From Streptomyces sp. 7-21 (lineage in GTDB: Bacteria; Actinomycetota; Actinomycetes; Streptomycetales; Streptomycetaceae), in the NCBI RefSeq assembly GCF_016741785.1, contig NZ_JAERRL010000003.1, positions 1 through 64,000 on the forward strand: a DNA stretch of 64,000 bases. Direction: 5' to 3'. This document shows positions 1 through 9,074 of this stretch, piece after piece. The translations under genes were made by a program, and so were the position numbers. The notes beneath the pieces are model-generated. The model was not told where the DNA came from and did no database searches. It saw only the letters and a program-made list of their open reading frames with translations. Within the stretch, counting starts at the first letter, position 1. The number at the start of each line of letters is the position of its first letter.

Positions 1-95
1 GCTCAAGACAAGAGGGTGCCATGCTGTGAAGACATGGCTGGACTCGCGCTCCATCACGAGCGCGCCAGTTACGTTACGCCGCGGTCCCTTGCCCG

Positions 96-1787
96 TCAAC
101 TTGAGGGGGGAAGGGCGAACTCCGCCCACACCGCCTTGCCGCCCTCGGGCAGGCGGCGGGCTCCCCACTCGGCCGCGATGGTCGCGACGACGGCGATGCC
201 GCGCCCCGCCTCGTCGGCCGGCTGGGCCTGCTGCCGGGTGGGCAGGTGCTCGTCCCCGTCGGTCACCTCGACGATGAGGCGGCGGTCCGTGCGCCGCAGC
301 CGCAGGCCCATCGGGGCGCGGCCGTGCTTGAGGGAGTTGGCCACCAGCTCGCTGGCCGCCAGCACGCCCAGCTCGCGCAGCTCCTCGGGGAAGCGCCAGC
401 TGGCCAGCACGCCGTCGGCGAAGGCACGGGCGCGCGGGGCGGCCTCCACCCCGCCGAGCAGGTCGAGGGCGGCGCCCCGGAACAGGTCGGCCTCCTCGCC
501 GTGGCGCTCCGGGCAGGACAGGACGAGCACCGCGACGTCGTCGTCGTGCTCCTCCGTGATCGACAGGGCCCGCAGCAGCCGGTCGCAGACGATCTGGGGG
601 CTGTCGCTGGCCCCGGCGAGCGCCCGCTCCAGCCGTTCGAGGCCGTCGTCGATGTCCGCGTCGCGCCGCTCCACCAGGCCGTCGGTGTAGAGGACGGCGC
701 TGGCGCCGGGGCGGAAGGGGACGGTGCCGGAGCTGTGGATCCAGGCGCCGGTCCCCAGCGGCGGTCCGGTCGGCTCGCTGACACGGTGCACCGACCCGTC
801 GGCCTCGCGGATCAGGATCGGCAGGTGGCCGGCGGAGGCGTAGGTGAGGCTGCCCTCGTTGGGGTCGTACACCGCGTAGACGCAGGTGGCGATCTGGCTG
901 GCGTCGATGTCGGCGGCGAGGCCGTCGAGGAGTTGCAGCACCTCGTGCGGCGGCAGGTCGAGCCGCGCGTAGGCGCGCACAGCGGTGCGCAGCTGGCCCA
1001 TGACCGCGGCGGCGCGCACGCCCCGGCCCATGACGTCACCGATCACAACGGCGGTGCGGCCCGCGCCGAGGGTGATCACGTCGTACCAGTCGCCGCCGAC
1101 GGCCGCGTCGGTGCCGCCGGGCTGGTAGGTCGCGGCGACGCGCAGGTCGTCGGGCTGCTCCAGGCGCTGCGGCAGCAGGCTGCGCTGGAGCGTGACGGCG
1201 GCCTCGCGCTGCTGGCTCTCGCTCTCCAGCAGCCGCCGGGCCGAGACCACCTGGTCGGTGACGTCCGCGGCGAAGACGAGCACGCCCCGCGAGGCGCGGC
1301 TGCCGGCGCCGGGCAGGGAGAGCTCGACGGGGGTGCAGGTGAAGGTGTAGTAGCAGTCGCGCGTCTCGCCGTTCTCGCCGGCCGCGCCCGGCGCGCGGCG
1401 GGTGACGCGGCGCGACTTCAGGCTGCGGGGCGTGCCGCTGCGCCTGACCTGGTCCATCAGCTGGGGCAGCCCCAGCTCGACGAGTTCGGGGAGGGCCTCG
1501 CGGGCCGGGGCGCCGGGCTCACGGGGGCCGAAGAGCTCGGCGTAGGCGCGGTTGACGTAGGCGACGCGGTGGTCGGGGCCGTGCACGACGGCGACGGGCG
1601 CCGGGACCTGGCCCAGCAGCTCGTGGACGGCGTCGGGAGCCACGCCGCGGCCGCCGGCCCGGGTTCTGGCCGCTGGGTCCTTGCGCTCCCCGCGCGCGGC
1701 GGGCACCCCGCCGGACTCCGCTCCGGCCTGGGCGGCGTTGCGCCGCTGCGTTCCGGGCAGCCGGATACTCCAGCGCGTCAAATTCAC
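96..1787 (-). CDS. PAS / SpoIIE-type serine phosphatase with C-terminal anti-sigma-like ATPase domain
   Basis: 563 aa. Residues about 53-180 form a PAS-like sensor (VAYVNRAYAELFG, ending FAADVTDQV). The PP2C/SpoIIE phosphatase domain follows, with metal-binding motifs GDWYD (about 232-236) and GDVMGRG (about 250-256). The C-terminus is a HATPase_c module of the RsbW kind (ELVANSLKHG, then DGDEHLP and GRGIAVV). Such proteins act on anti-anti-sigma partners in partner-switching cascades, here presumably cytoplasmic because no membrane segment is seen. The start is a GTG at 1787 with only a weak upstream purine run, so an internal start is possible. Function by family; its sigma-factor partner is not in this window unless it acts on the ATPase at 20392-20919. 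Confidence 0.9.
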   Translation of the reverse strand: MNLTRWSIRLPGTQRRNAAQAGAESGGVPAARGERKDPAARTRAGGRGVAPDAVHELLGQVPAPVAVVHGPDHRVAYVNRAYAELFGPREPGAPAREALPELVELGLPQLMDQVRRSGTPRSLKSRRVTRRAPGAAGENGETRDCYYTFTCTPVELSLPGAGSRASRGVLVFAADVTDQVVSARRLLESESQQREAAVTLQRSLLPQRLEQPDDLRVAATYQPGGTDAAVGGDWYDVITLGAGRTAVVIGDVMGRGVRAAAVMGQLRTAVRAYARLDLPPHEVLQLLDGLAADIDASQIATCVYAVYDPNEGSLTYASAGHLPILIREADGSVHRVSEPTGPPLGTGAWIHSSGTVPFRPGASAVLYTDGLVERRDADIDDGLERLERALAGASDSPQIVCDRLLRALSITEEHDDDVAVLVLSCPERHGEEADLFRGAALDLLGGVEAAPRARAFADGVLASWRFPEELRELGVLAASELVANSLKHGRAPMGLRLRRTDRRLIVEVTDGDEHLPTRQQAQPADEAGRGIAVVATIAAEWGARRLPEGGKAVWAEFALPPSS

Positions 1788-1877
1788 AGCTTTTGATCCG
1801 ATTCGTCCTGGTTACAACTCTTCGCTGAGCCGCGGCCCACCCATCGTCACATAGGACGCGCCGCGGGGCTGTCTGGG

Positions 1878-3287
1878 TCAGTGGGACTCGGGGTGTCTGC
1901 CGTTTTCCCCCGCCGCGAGTTCGAACTCGGCGCGGGGGTGCTCGAGGGATCCGAGAGAGACGATCTCACGTTTGAACAATCCCGCAAGGGCCCATTCCGC
2001 AAGGACGCGCGCCTTGCGGTTGAGCGTGGGCACCTTGCTGAGGTGGTAGGCGCGGTGGACCAGCCAGGCGGGGTAGCCCTTGAGGTTCCTGCCGTAGATC
2101 CTGGCCACGCCCTTGTGGAGCCCGAGGGAGGCGACGGATCCGGCGTAGCGGTGGCGGTACTCGGTGACGGTGCCGCCGCGCAGGACGGCGACGATGTTGT
2201 CGGCGATGTGCCGGCCCTGGCGCAGCGCGTGCTGGGCGTTGGGGGCGCACAGCGCAGGTTCCGCGCCTGCGGTGCTCTGACCGCTCCCGTTCTCCGCCGC
2301 CGTGAGGTCGGGCACGGCGGCGGCGTCACCCGCGGCCCAGATGCGGGTGTGCCCGGTGACGCGGAGGTCGGCCGTGCAGCGGAGCCGGCCGCGCCGGTCG
2401 AGGGGGAGGTTGTCCCACTCGCGCAGGGCGGGGCTGGCCTTCACCCCGGCCGTCCACACCAGGGTGCGCGTGGGATAGCGGGCGCCGTCGCTGAGAACGG
2501 CGGTGCGGTTCTCGCACGACTCCAGCAGCGTGTTCAGGCGCACGTCGATGTTGCGGCCCCGCAGCTGCCGCACGGCGTACTGGCCCATCTGCTCACCCAC
2601 CTCGGGCAGGATCCGGTCGGTCGCCTCGACCAGGATCCACTTCTGCTCCTCCGGGCGGATGTTGCGGTAGTAACGGCACGCGTACCGTCCCATGTCCTCC
2701 AGTTCGGCGAGCGCCTCGACGCCCGCGTAGCCGCCGCCCACGAAGACGAAGGTGAGGGCGGCGTCGCGGATGGCCGGGTCGCGGGTGGAGGAGGCGATAT
2801 CGAGCTGTTCCAGGACGTGGTTGCGCAGGCCGATGGCCTCTTCGATGGTCTTGAAGCCGATGCCGTGCTCGGCCAGCCCGGGGATGGGCAGCGTGCGCGA
2901 GACGGAACCGGGGGCGAGCACGAGGTGGTCGTAGCCGAGCGAGAGCGGCTCGGCGCCCGCCTCCTCGGTGGCGAGGGTGCGCACGGTGACGGTACGCGCT
3001 TCCGGGTCGACCGCCGTGGCCTCGCCGGGGATGAACCGGCAGCGCGGCAGGATCCGCCGCAGCGGGATGACGACGTGGCGCGGGGAGATGCTGCCCGCGG
3101 CCGCCTCGGGCAGGAACGGCTGGTAGGTCATGTAGGGGTCGGGGTCGACCACCGTGACGGTGACGTCGCCGCGCTTGAGCTCCCGGCGGAGCCGCCGCTG
3201 GAGACGGTGCGCGGCGTAGAGGCCAACGCAGCCGCCGCCGATCACGAGGATGCGCGTGGGGTGCTTCGTCACCCATCCATGAGGCAC
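1878..3287 (-). CDS. Type II NADH dehydrogenase (NAD(P)/FAD-dependent oxidoreductase)
   Basis: 469 aa, two Rossmann folds. The N-terminal FAD site is ILVIGGGCVGLYAA, followed by the NDH-2 signature DPYMTYQPFLPEAAAGSI. The NADH site is FVFVGGGYAGVEALAELEDM near residue 190, and IWAAGDAAAVPDL is the second FAD motif. NDH-2 enzymes are peripheral membrane proteins that pass electrons from NADH to quinone without proton pumping. The start is a GTG at 3287, with an in-frame GTG 15 bases further in as alternative. It is monocistronic and divergent from the TetR gene at 3511, about 220 bases away, so that regulator may control it (inference). Confidence 0.92.
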   Translation of the reverse strand: MPHGWVTKHPTRILVIGGGCVGLYAAHRLQRRLRRELKRGDVTVTVVDPDPYMTYQPFLPEAAAGSISPRHVVIPLRRILPRCRFIPGEATAVDPEARTVTVRTLATEEAGAEPLSLGYDHLVLAPGSVSRTLPIPGLAEHGIGFKTIEEAIGLRNHVLEQLDIASSTRDPAIRDAALTFVFVGGGYAGVEALAELEDMGRYACRYYRNIRPEEQKWILVEATDRILPEVGEQMGQYAVRQLRGRNIDVRLNTLLESCENRTAVLSDGARYPTRTLVWTAGVKASPALREWDNLPLDRRGRLRCTADLRVTGHTRIWAAGDAAAVPDLTAAENGSGQSTAGAEPALCAPNAQHALRQGRHIADNIVAVLRGGTVTEYRHRYAGSVASLGLHKGVARIYGRNLKGYPAWLVHRAYHLSKVPTLNRKARVLAEWALAGLFKREIVSLGSLEHPRAEFELAAGENGRHPESH

Positions 3288-3510
3288 CCGGGAGCGCGCG
3301 TTTGTCTACAGGTCGTGCGCGGTGGTGCTCCGTTCGTGCGGCGCGGCGCACGCGCCGGATCGTGGCCGAACGGCTCACGTCGGCGCTTCTCAGGCGTAGC
3401 GGCCTGAACTATGTTCGTACTCCTAACCTGGGCGGTCATCCCGCCCAAACGACTGAACGGCGCGGGGCCGTCTTAGGGGGGCGTTTTCCGCGCCACCGGG
3501 GGACATGAAT

Positions 3511-4281
3511 ATGCGCATAGAGGGGACCGAGGCCAGCCGGGACACGAGGGGAGTCCGGGAGGCGTCGCCGGCTGGCGAACAGGGCCGCACGACCGACGGG
3601 GAGAAAGCGGGGAAGAGCGCCGGAAACGGTTCCGGCCACGGGACTCCGCTGCGGGTGGACGCCCAGCGGAACCTGCGTCTGGTACTCAGCGCCGCCCGCG
3701 ACGTCTTCGGCGAACAGGGGTACGGCGCACCCATGGAAGAGGTGGCGCGGCGGGCCCGCGTGGGCGTGGGAACCGTCTACCGCCGCTTTCCCAACAAGGA
3801 GGCGCTGGTGCGGCATATCGCGGAGGAGGAGACGCAGCGTCTGACGGACAGGGCACGCGAGGCGCTGGCGCGGGACGACGAGCCGTGGGGGGCGCTGGAG
3901 GCTTTTGTGCAGCGCTCGGCCGCGGCGGGCACGGGCCGGCTGCTGCCGCCGGACCTGCTGACGTCGGGGTTCGGCGGTTCGCAGCAGTCAAGCGCCGAGC
4001 GGGTGCCGCCGCAGCGTTCGCCCTCGGAGGAGAACGGCCGGGAGGACGCCCGGGAGCTGCTGTCCGCCGTGGGGCAGCTGGTGGAGCGGACGCGGGCGGC
4101 GGGGCAGCTGCGGTCGGACGTGACGGTCGCCGATCTGATGCTGGTGATCGCCACGACGCCGCCGCGCATGGATGATCCGGCGCGGCGTGCGGCGGCGGGC
4201 CGCCGGCTGCTGGAGATTCTGCTGCAAGGGCTGCGGGCGACCGGGGACGACGACGCCGGGGAGGAGCGGCAGTCCGGCTGA
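3511..4281 (+). CDS. TetR-family transcriptional regulator
   Basis: About 256 aa. The TetR DNA-binding domain lies near residues 54-104 (RNLRLVLSAARDVFGEQGYG, then VARRARVGVGTVYRRFPNKE), preceded by an unusually long, low-complexity head of about 50 residues. The C-terminal ligand and dimer domain is of the tetracyclin_repressor_C type. The GGGGGA run at 3498-3503 has proper spacing to the ATG at 3511 and is too close to the in-frame ATG at 3505, so 3511 is chosen. It lies divergent to the NADH dehydrogenase, the most likely regulated neighbour. The ligand cannot be predicted. Confidence 0.9.
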   Translation: MRIEGTEASRDTRGVREASPAGEQGRTTDGEKAGKSAGNGSGHGTPLRVDAQRNLRLVLSAARDVFGEQGYGAPMEEVARRARVGVGTVYRRFPNKEALVRHIAEEETQRLTDRAREALARDDEPWGALEAFVQRSAAAGTGRLLPPDLLTSGFGGSQQSSAERVPPQRSPSEENGREDARELLSAVGQLVERTRAAGQLRSDVTVADLMLVIATTPPRMDDPARRAAAGRRLLEILLQGLRATGDDDAGEERQSG

Positions 4282-4434
4282 GCCGCCGGGACGCCGGGTC
4301 CCCGGGGACCCCCGGAAGAGTGGTTATCCCGTCACTCGGCGGGTGGCGGCCCGTTCGTGTGGCACCCTGACGCGGGCGTTGCGATGTGATCACGTCGCTA
4401 CGGATCGTACGGGTGTCGACAGGGGCGTGCCGCC

Positions 4435-6333
4435 ATGAGCGTTGAGGGTGCCAACGGGCCGGGTGTGCCGCGGCAGCGGGTGTACCGGGACGCGGCGGCG
4501 CTGGACGACCTGGCCCTGCTGGAGCGGATCCGCCGCGGGATGCCGGAGGCGTACGACGAGCTGTACCGGCGGCACGCGGACGCGGTGCGCCGGTACGCCC
4601 GGACGTGCTGCCGTGACGAGGACACCGCCAACGACCTGGTGCACGAGGTGTTCGCGGCGACGCTTCAGGCGGTGCGCAACGGCGCGGGCCCCGGGGCGGC
4701 GGTGCGGCCGTACCTGCTCGCGTCGGTGCGGCGGGTGGCGGCGCGGTGGGCCCGGACGGCCCGGCGGGAGCGGCTGGTCGAGGACTTCGCGGTGTTCGCG
4801 GTGTCGGCGGCCGGCGTGGCAGCGGGGGCGGACACCGTCGAGCAGGGCGCGGACGTGCGCGCGATGCGGGAGGCGGAACGTTCGCTCATGGTGCGGGCGT
4901 TCCGCAGCCTGCCGGAACGGTGGCAGGCGGTGCTGTGGCACACGGCGGTGGAGGAGTCCTCGCCGCAGGAGGTGGCGCCGCTGCTGGGGCTGACGCCGAA
5001 CGCGACGGCGGTGCTGGCGCACCGGGCGCGGGAGGGGCTGCGGCGGGCGTATCTCCAGGCGCACGTCAGCGAGGCGCTCGCGGCGGGTGGGGAGTGCGCG
5101 CGGTACGCGGGGCGCCTGGGGGCGTACGCGCGGGGTGGCTTGCGGGTGCGGGCCGAGCGGGCGCTCACGAAGCACTTGAAGGAGTGCGTGCGGTGTGCGC
5201 GCGCTGCCTTGGAGCTGCGGGACCTCAACGAGCGGTTCCGGCTCGTGCTGCCGGTGGCGGTGCTGGGCTGGTTCGCGGCGGACGGCGCGGCGCGGGGCGG
5301 CTGGCTGGTGCTGGGGGCGGGTGGCGCCGGGGGCACGTCCGGTGCGGGCGCGGCCGGCCTGGCCGGGCAGCGGGCCGGGAAGGGCGCGGGAAAGAGCGCG
5401 GAAAAGGGCGCGGGGAAGGGCGCCACGGTCAGATCGCACCTGGCCGCGGGGGTGGCCACGGGCGTGGTGACGTCGGCGGTGGCGGCGGTGCTGGCGCTGG
5501 TGCTGCTGGGCGGTGGCGCGACGCAGCCCGCGCCCGGCACGGAGCGGGACGACGAGCGGGGGCGGGAGCCGGAGGTGGCGGCCCCGGGGCCCGAGTCCGA
5601 GCCGCCCTCCTCGCCGCCGTCGTCGCTCTCGCCACCGCCACCGCCGTCGCCGGAGCCGGAACCGGAGCGGGGGCCTGCGCCGGGGCCAGATGCCGCGCTG
5701 GCGCCGCCGGATGGTGCCGGGCCGTCCGGCGGGGAGCCGGGGCCGGAGCAGTCCCCGCCTCCGGAGCAGCCGGGGCCGCCCGCGTCGCCGGAGCCGGCCG
5801 TGCCGTCCCTCCCGCCGCATCAGCCGGAGCCACCGGAGCCTGGTGTGCCCTACCGCCTGGCGGAGCTGGACTGGGACCTCCGGGACGACGGCTCCCGGCC
5901 CGCACTGGTGCTGGCGGACAGCACCGTGGTGTGGCAGCGCGGCGGGGGCGCGCAGGACTCCCGGGCCCCCTGGGTCCCGCTGGCCCCCGGGGACCGGGCC
6001 GGGCTGGCGATCGGCGGCGGGAGGTACGCGCACGGGATCTCCGTGCCGGGCCCGTCGTCCGTGACGGTCGTGCTGAACCGGGAGTGCCGCACCTACCGGG
6101 CGCTGGCGGGGATCGACGATCTGACGCCGCTGCCGGAGGCGGCCGCGACGTTCCGGGTGTACGGGGACGGCGAGCTGCTGTGGCGGTCGGATGCGCCGGT
6201 GGCCGGGGCGGCGCCGGTGGCGGTGTCCGTGGACCTGGCGGGGGTGGAGCGGCTGCGGCTGGAGGTGGAGCCGTCGGCGGTGCCGCGGCAGGCGGTGCTC
6301 GCGGACTGGGCGGAGTCGGAGATCGTGTGCTGA
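4435..6333 (+). CDS. ECF sigma factor fused to zinc-finger anti-sigma-like segment, membrane helix and NPCBM domain
   Basis: 632 aa in one frame. Sigma region 2 is near residues 25-95 (YDELYRRHADAVRRYART) and sigma region 4 near 155-215 (RSLPERWQAVLWHT, then LLGLTPNATAVLAHRAREGL). A His-x3-Cys-x2-Cys element (HLKECVRC) resembles the ZAS motif of anti-sigma factors. After a Gly/Lys-rich stretch comes one hydrophobic helix (about 335-360), a roughly 110-residue Pro/Glu-rich linker, and from about 473 a domain with NPCBM character (YRLAELDW, YAHGISVPGPSSV, then a C-terminal WAESEI). The layout predicts a sigma factor tethered inside the membrane with a sugar-binding domain outside. Release by proteolysis is inference. 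Start ATG with AGGGG upstream. Confidence 0.88.
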   Translation: MSVEGANGPGVPRQRVYRDAAALDDLALLERIRRGMPEAYDELYRRHADAVRRYARTCCRDEDTANDLVHEVFAATLQAVRNGAGPGAAVRPYLLASVRRVAARWARTARRERLVEDFAVFAVSAAGVAAGADTVEQGADVRAMREAERSLMVRAFRSLPERWQAVLWHTAVEESSPQEVAPLLGLTPNATAVLAHRAREGLRRAYLQAHVSEALAAGGECARYAGRLGAYARGGLRVRAERALTKHLKECVRCARAALELRDLNERFRLVLPVAVLGWFAADGAARGGWLVLGAGGAGGTSGAGAAGLAGQRAGKGAGKSAEKGAGKGATVRSHLAAGVATGVVTSAVAAVLALVLLGGGATQPAPGTERDDERGREPEVAAPGPESEPPSSPPSSLSPPPPPSPEPEPERGPAPGPDAALAPPDGAGPSGGEPGPEQSPPPEQPGPPASPEPAVPSLPPHQPEPPEPGVPYRLAELDWDLRDDGSRPALVLADSTVVWQRGGGAQDSRAPWVPLAPGDRAGLAIGGGRYAHGISVPGPSSVTVVLNRECRTYRALAGIDDLTPLPEAAATFRVYGDGELLWRSDAPVAGAAPVAVSVDLAGVERLRLEVEPSAVPRQAVLADWAESEIVC

Positions 6334-6358
6334 CCCGGGGCGGGGGCGGGCGGGTCAG
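6331..6358. terminator. Short inverted repeat between convergent genes
   Basis: CTGACCCG and CGGGTCAG form an 8-bp stem around a G-rich 13-nt loop, overlapping the stop codons of the sigma factor gene and the convergent cyclase gene. Weak candidate for a bidirectional terminator without a U-tract. Confidence 0.4.
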
Positions 6359-8418
6359 GGGCTGACGCCGCTGGTGACGGCGCGGGGGTCGCGGTGGCCT
6401 TCGGCGGTCCAGCAGGAGCCGCGGCGGGTGAGCAGGCGGCGGAGCCAGACCTCGGTGGAGACGAGTTCGGCGAGGCCGTCGAGCGGCAGCGGCTCGCCGT
6501 GGGCGGCGGAGCGCAGCGCCTTGCGGACGGTGCGGGCCTCGATGAGCCCGGCGTCGGCGAGCAGGGGGGCGTCGAAGAGGTCGAGGAGGTCGCCGAGGTG
6601 GGCGCGCAGGCCGGAGCGGACGGCTTCGGCGTGGGCGACCTGGCTGGTGGCGCCCCAGCCGGGCGGGAGTTCCCGGACTCCGGCGCCGGTCAGGACGGCG
6701 CGCAGCACCTCGGCGCGCGCCCCGGGTTGTACGCGGAGCGATTCGGGCAGCGCCTGGCAGGCCCGGACGACCTGGTTGTCGTAGAAGGGGGCGTGGAGCC
6801 GCTGGTGCCGTACCTCGACGGCCTGTTCGAAGACGCGGTAGTCGGCGGCGTGGCGGGCCAGGACGGCGCGGGCCCGCTGTTCGCCGGGGCGCCCGGCGGC
6901 GGGCCCCGAGCGGGGGCGCGCGGCGACGGCTTCGAGGCGGAGGGAGACACCGGCGAGGGTTTCGCCGGTCAGCCAGCGGGCGGCGGGCCCGGGCCTGAGC
7001 CAGGTGAGGGCGGCGAGCGAGGCGCCGAGCGCGCCGCCGTTCACGGGGGTGTCGGCGGTCTGGCGCAGCAGCGTGGCGGCGGCGGAGATGCCCTCGGGGT
7101 AGGGGGTGCGGGCGAGGCGCCGGGCCGCGCGGTAGACGGTGAACGGCACGGTCAGCGCGGAACGGCCGCCGCCGCGGCTGGCCTTGGCGAGCGCGGTGAC
7201 GGGGCGGACGAGGTGGCGGCGGCGCCGGTCGAGCAGCAGGTCGGCGAGGCGCGCGGGGTGCGCGTCGAGGACCTGGCGGGCGCCGTGCCCGGTGAGGTGG
7301 TCGGCGCTGCCCGCGCTGAGCCGGTGGCGGTGGCGGGCGGCGAGGACGAGGGAGGGGCCCGGCTCGTCGGTGAGGACGCCGGTGTCGAGCCCGGCGTAGG
7401 GCAGGGCCTCCTCGGCTCCGGTGACGACGACGTGGTGCAGCCGCGGGTTCTCCGCGATGGCGCGGGCGCGCTCCATCTCGGCGGCGCGGATGAGGCTGGC
7501 GGGCGGGCGGTCGGCGGTGAGGTCGTTGAACGTGACGGCGAGGAGGCGCTCGCCTGCGGCGGTGGCGCCGGTGCCGTAGACGGTGCCGGGCATGCCGGGG
7601 AGCCCGGCGGCGAGGAGGGCGAGGGTCGCGGAGGCGCTGCCGCCTGACAGGTCGGCGCCGACGCCGGGGGCGGGCTCGCCGCGGGCGGCGCGGCGGTCGG
7701 CGGGGCCCATGCCGGGGACGGGCCCGGGGTCGCGCTCGGGGGCGTGGCGCGGGGCGGCGAGGCGGGTGCGGACGGCTTCGACGAGGGCCTCGCGCACGCC
7801 CGCGATGGCCTCTTCCCGTTCGACCGGCGGGGCGGCGACGACCGTGGGAACGGGGGGTTCGTAGTCCACGGTGGTGCGGCTGTCCTGGCGCAGCATCAGG
7901 GCGTGGCCCGGGGGGACGCGGCTGACGCCCCGGTACGGGGTGCCGGTGCCGGTGGCCTCGGGGGCGTCGGGGCAGGCCAGGAGCGAGGCGAGGTGGTCGA
8001 TGTCGAGCTGGGCCTCGGTGAGGTCGGCCAGCGGCAGGGCGGCGGTGGCGTAGGCGGTGCCGCCCGCCCAGGGGGTGTGGAAGACGGGGCGGGTGCCCGC
8101 GAGGTCGGTGGGGACGACGGTGCGGCGGCCGAAGCGGGCGACCACGGTGTAGCTGCCGGGCCAGGTGGTGAGCTGGCGGAGCGCCCCGGCGCGGGCGGAG
8201 ACCAGGGAGCGGCGGACCTGGGCGTCGTCGGCGCCGCAGTAGCCGAAGATGGCGAGGCGGGTGTCGCCGTCGGCGTGGACCAGGCGGATCTCGTCGGGGC
8301 GCCAGTCGCCCACGGCCCACAGCGGATCGGGGCCCTCCCACAGGGGCAGGGCGCCGAGGGGCTGGATGTCGCGGGCAGCGCTGGCAGCGGCTCCGCACCA
8401 CCCAACCAACCATCGCAT
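6355..8418 (-). CDS. Asparagine-synthase-like macrolactam cyclase (albusnodin/ikarugamycin-type family)
   Basis: 687 aa from the ATG at 8418, which has GGGGGAGG seven bases upstream (a GTG 18 bases earlier is also open). The N-terminal half is a class II glutamine-amidotransferase fold remnant: the protein begins MRWLVGW and has no Cys2, so glutaminase activity is not expected. The C-terminal half is the ATP-pyrophosphatase domain, with the P-loop written SGGSAS instead of the usual SGGxDS. Proteins of this type adenylate a carboxylate and close an amide ring, as lasso-peptide C proteins do, but the same architecture is also a stand-alone gene in many streptomycetes. No convincing lasso precursor, B1/B2 protein or transporter lies beside it, so the substrate is unknown. 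Confidence 0.8.
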   Translation of the reverse strand: MRWLVGWCGAAASAARDIQPLGALPLWEGPDPLWAVGDWRPDEIRLVHADGDTRLAIFGYCGADDAQVRRSLVSARAGALRQLTTWPGSYTVVARFGRRTVVPTDLAGTRPVFHTPWAGGTAYATAALPLADLTEAQLDIDHLASLLACPDAPEATGTGTPYRGVSRVPPGHALMLRQDSRTTVDYEPPVPTVVAAPPVEREEAIAGVREALVEAVRTRLAAPRHAPERDPGPVPGMGPADRRAARGEPAPGVGADLSGGSASATLALLAAGLPGMPGTVYGTGATAAGERLLAVTFNDLTADRPPASLIRAAEMERARAIAENPRLHHVVVTGAEEALPYAGLDTGVLTDEPGPSLVLAARHRHRLSAGSADHLTGHGARQVLDAHPARLADLLLDRRRRHLVRPVTALAKASRGGGRSALTVPFTVYRAARRLARTPYPEGISAAATLLRQTADTPVNGGALGASLAALTWLRPGPAARWLTGETLAGVSLRLEAVAARPRSGPAAGRPGEQRARAVLARHAADYRVFEQAVEVRHQRLHAPFYDNQVVRACQALPESLRVQPGARAEVLRAVLTGAGVRELPPGWGATSQVAHAEAVRSGLRAHLGDLLDLFDAPLLADAGLIEARTVRKALRSAAHGEPLPLDGLAELVSTEVWLRRLLTRRGSCWTAEGHRDPRAVTSGVSP

Positions 8419-9074
8419 CGCTGGAGCCTCCCCCACTGAAGGATTTCGGGCGGCTTCGGGCGGAGGGCGATCGTTTATGCGCCGCCTTGGGGCCGTGGCC
8501 GTCCCGGATCATCACGCGAGTGCTTCAGGCCCATGCTGCCACGGGTGAGGGCATCTTGGAGCATGACGGGGCGGCCGTTCGCTGGTCAGCCGCGTGCGCG
8601 GCCGCGGACGGCCTGGCGTGTCGCTCCGGTTCCCGCACCCGGCGGGAAAACCGGCGTTTTTCGGCCAACTTCCCGCATTTACACGGGAGCTGAGGCTTGT
8701 CAGTGGCGGGAACGGGCACTGGGGCCCGGGAGGCGCTGGCCGCCTCCCGGACCCGGCCGCCGTCCGCGGGGATGGAGACGGCGGCTTCCCCCGGCCCGCC
8801 TCGCCCATCAGGGCGGCGGGCCGACCCACGCGGGTCTCATCCAAGCCGCGTCGACCCGGAGTGAGGAGAGCGCACAGAAGGGCGCACGGCCACATGCCCG
8901 GAGCACAATCACCAAGAGGGGAAGCGCTCGCACGCATGTACGGACAAAAATCCGCCATCCGAAACGCACCCCCTTAACGGTCAGGAGGCGCCGAACTACG
9001 CTGGGTGGGGCGTAGATACCGGAACGCCCCGTGCTGGTCACGGGGCGGCCGTTGGTGTGTCTAGGGGTGCACGC
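8419..9074. other. Intergenic region between divergent genes
   Basis: About 650 bases with no gene I can support. It carries the ribosome binding site of the cyclase (8425-8432), a 29-codon minus-strand frame at 8475-8564 without a Shine-Dalgarno sequence, and a promoter-like element for the NsdA-type gene near 8974-9002. GC is high throughout apart from short AT-richer patches near 8940-8960. Confidence 0.5.
8974..9002 (+). promoter_or_regulatory. Putative promoter of the NsdA-like gene
   Basis: TTAACG and TACGCT are spaced by 17 bases, about 70 bases upstream of the ATG at 9075. Reasonable -35/-10 match for a vegetative sigma factor; not otherwise supported. Confidence 0.4.

Noticed and set aside
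246..1796. 516-codon plus-strand frame opposite the phosphatase gene
   Set aside because: Antisense shadow: no ribosome binding site, Ala/Gly/Val-rich composition and no motifs, while the minus frame has clear PAS, SpoIIE and ATPase signatures.
5429..8515. 1028-codon minus-strand frame across the sigma factor and cyclase genes
   Set aside because: Arg/Pro-rich shadow caused by GC-rich codon bias; it contradicts two well-supported genes.
8475..8564. 29-codon frame with a lasso-like GLKHSRDD core
   Set aside because: No Shine-Dalgarno, very short leader, Asp spacing fits only one of two possible Gly starts. Kept as a remark in a finding, not annotated.
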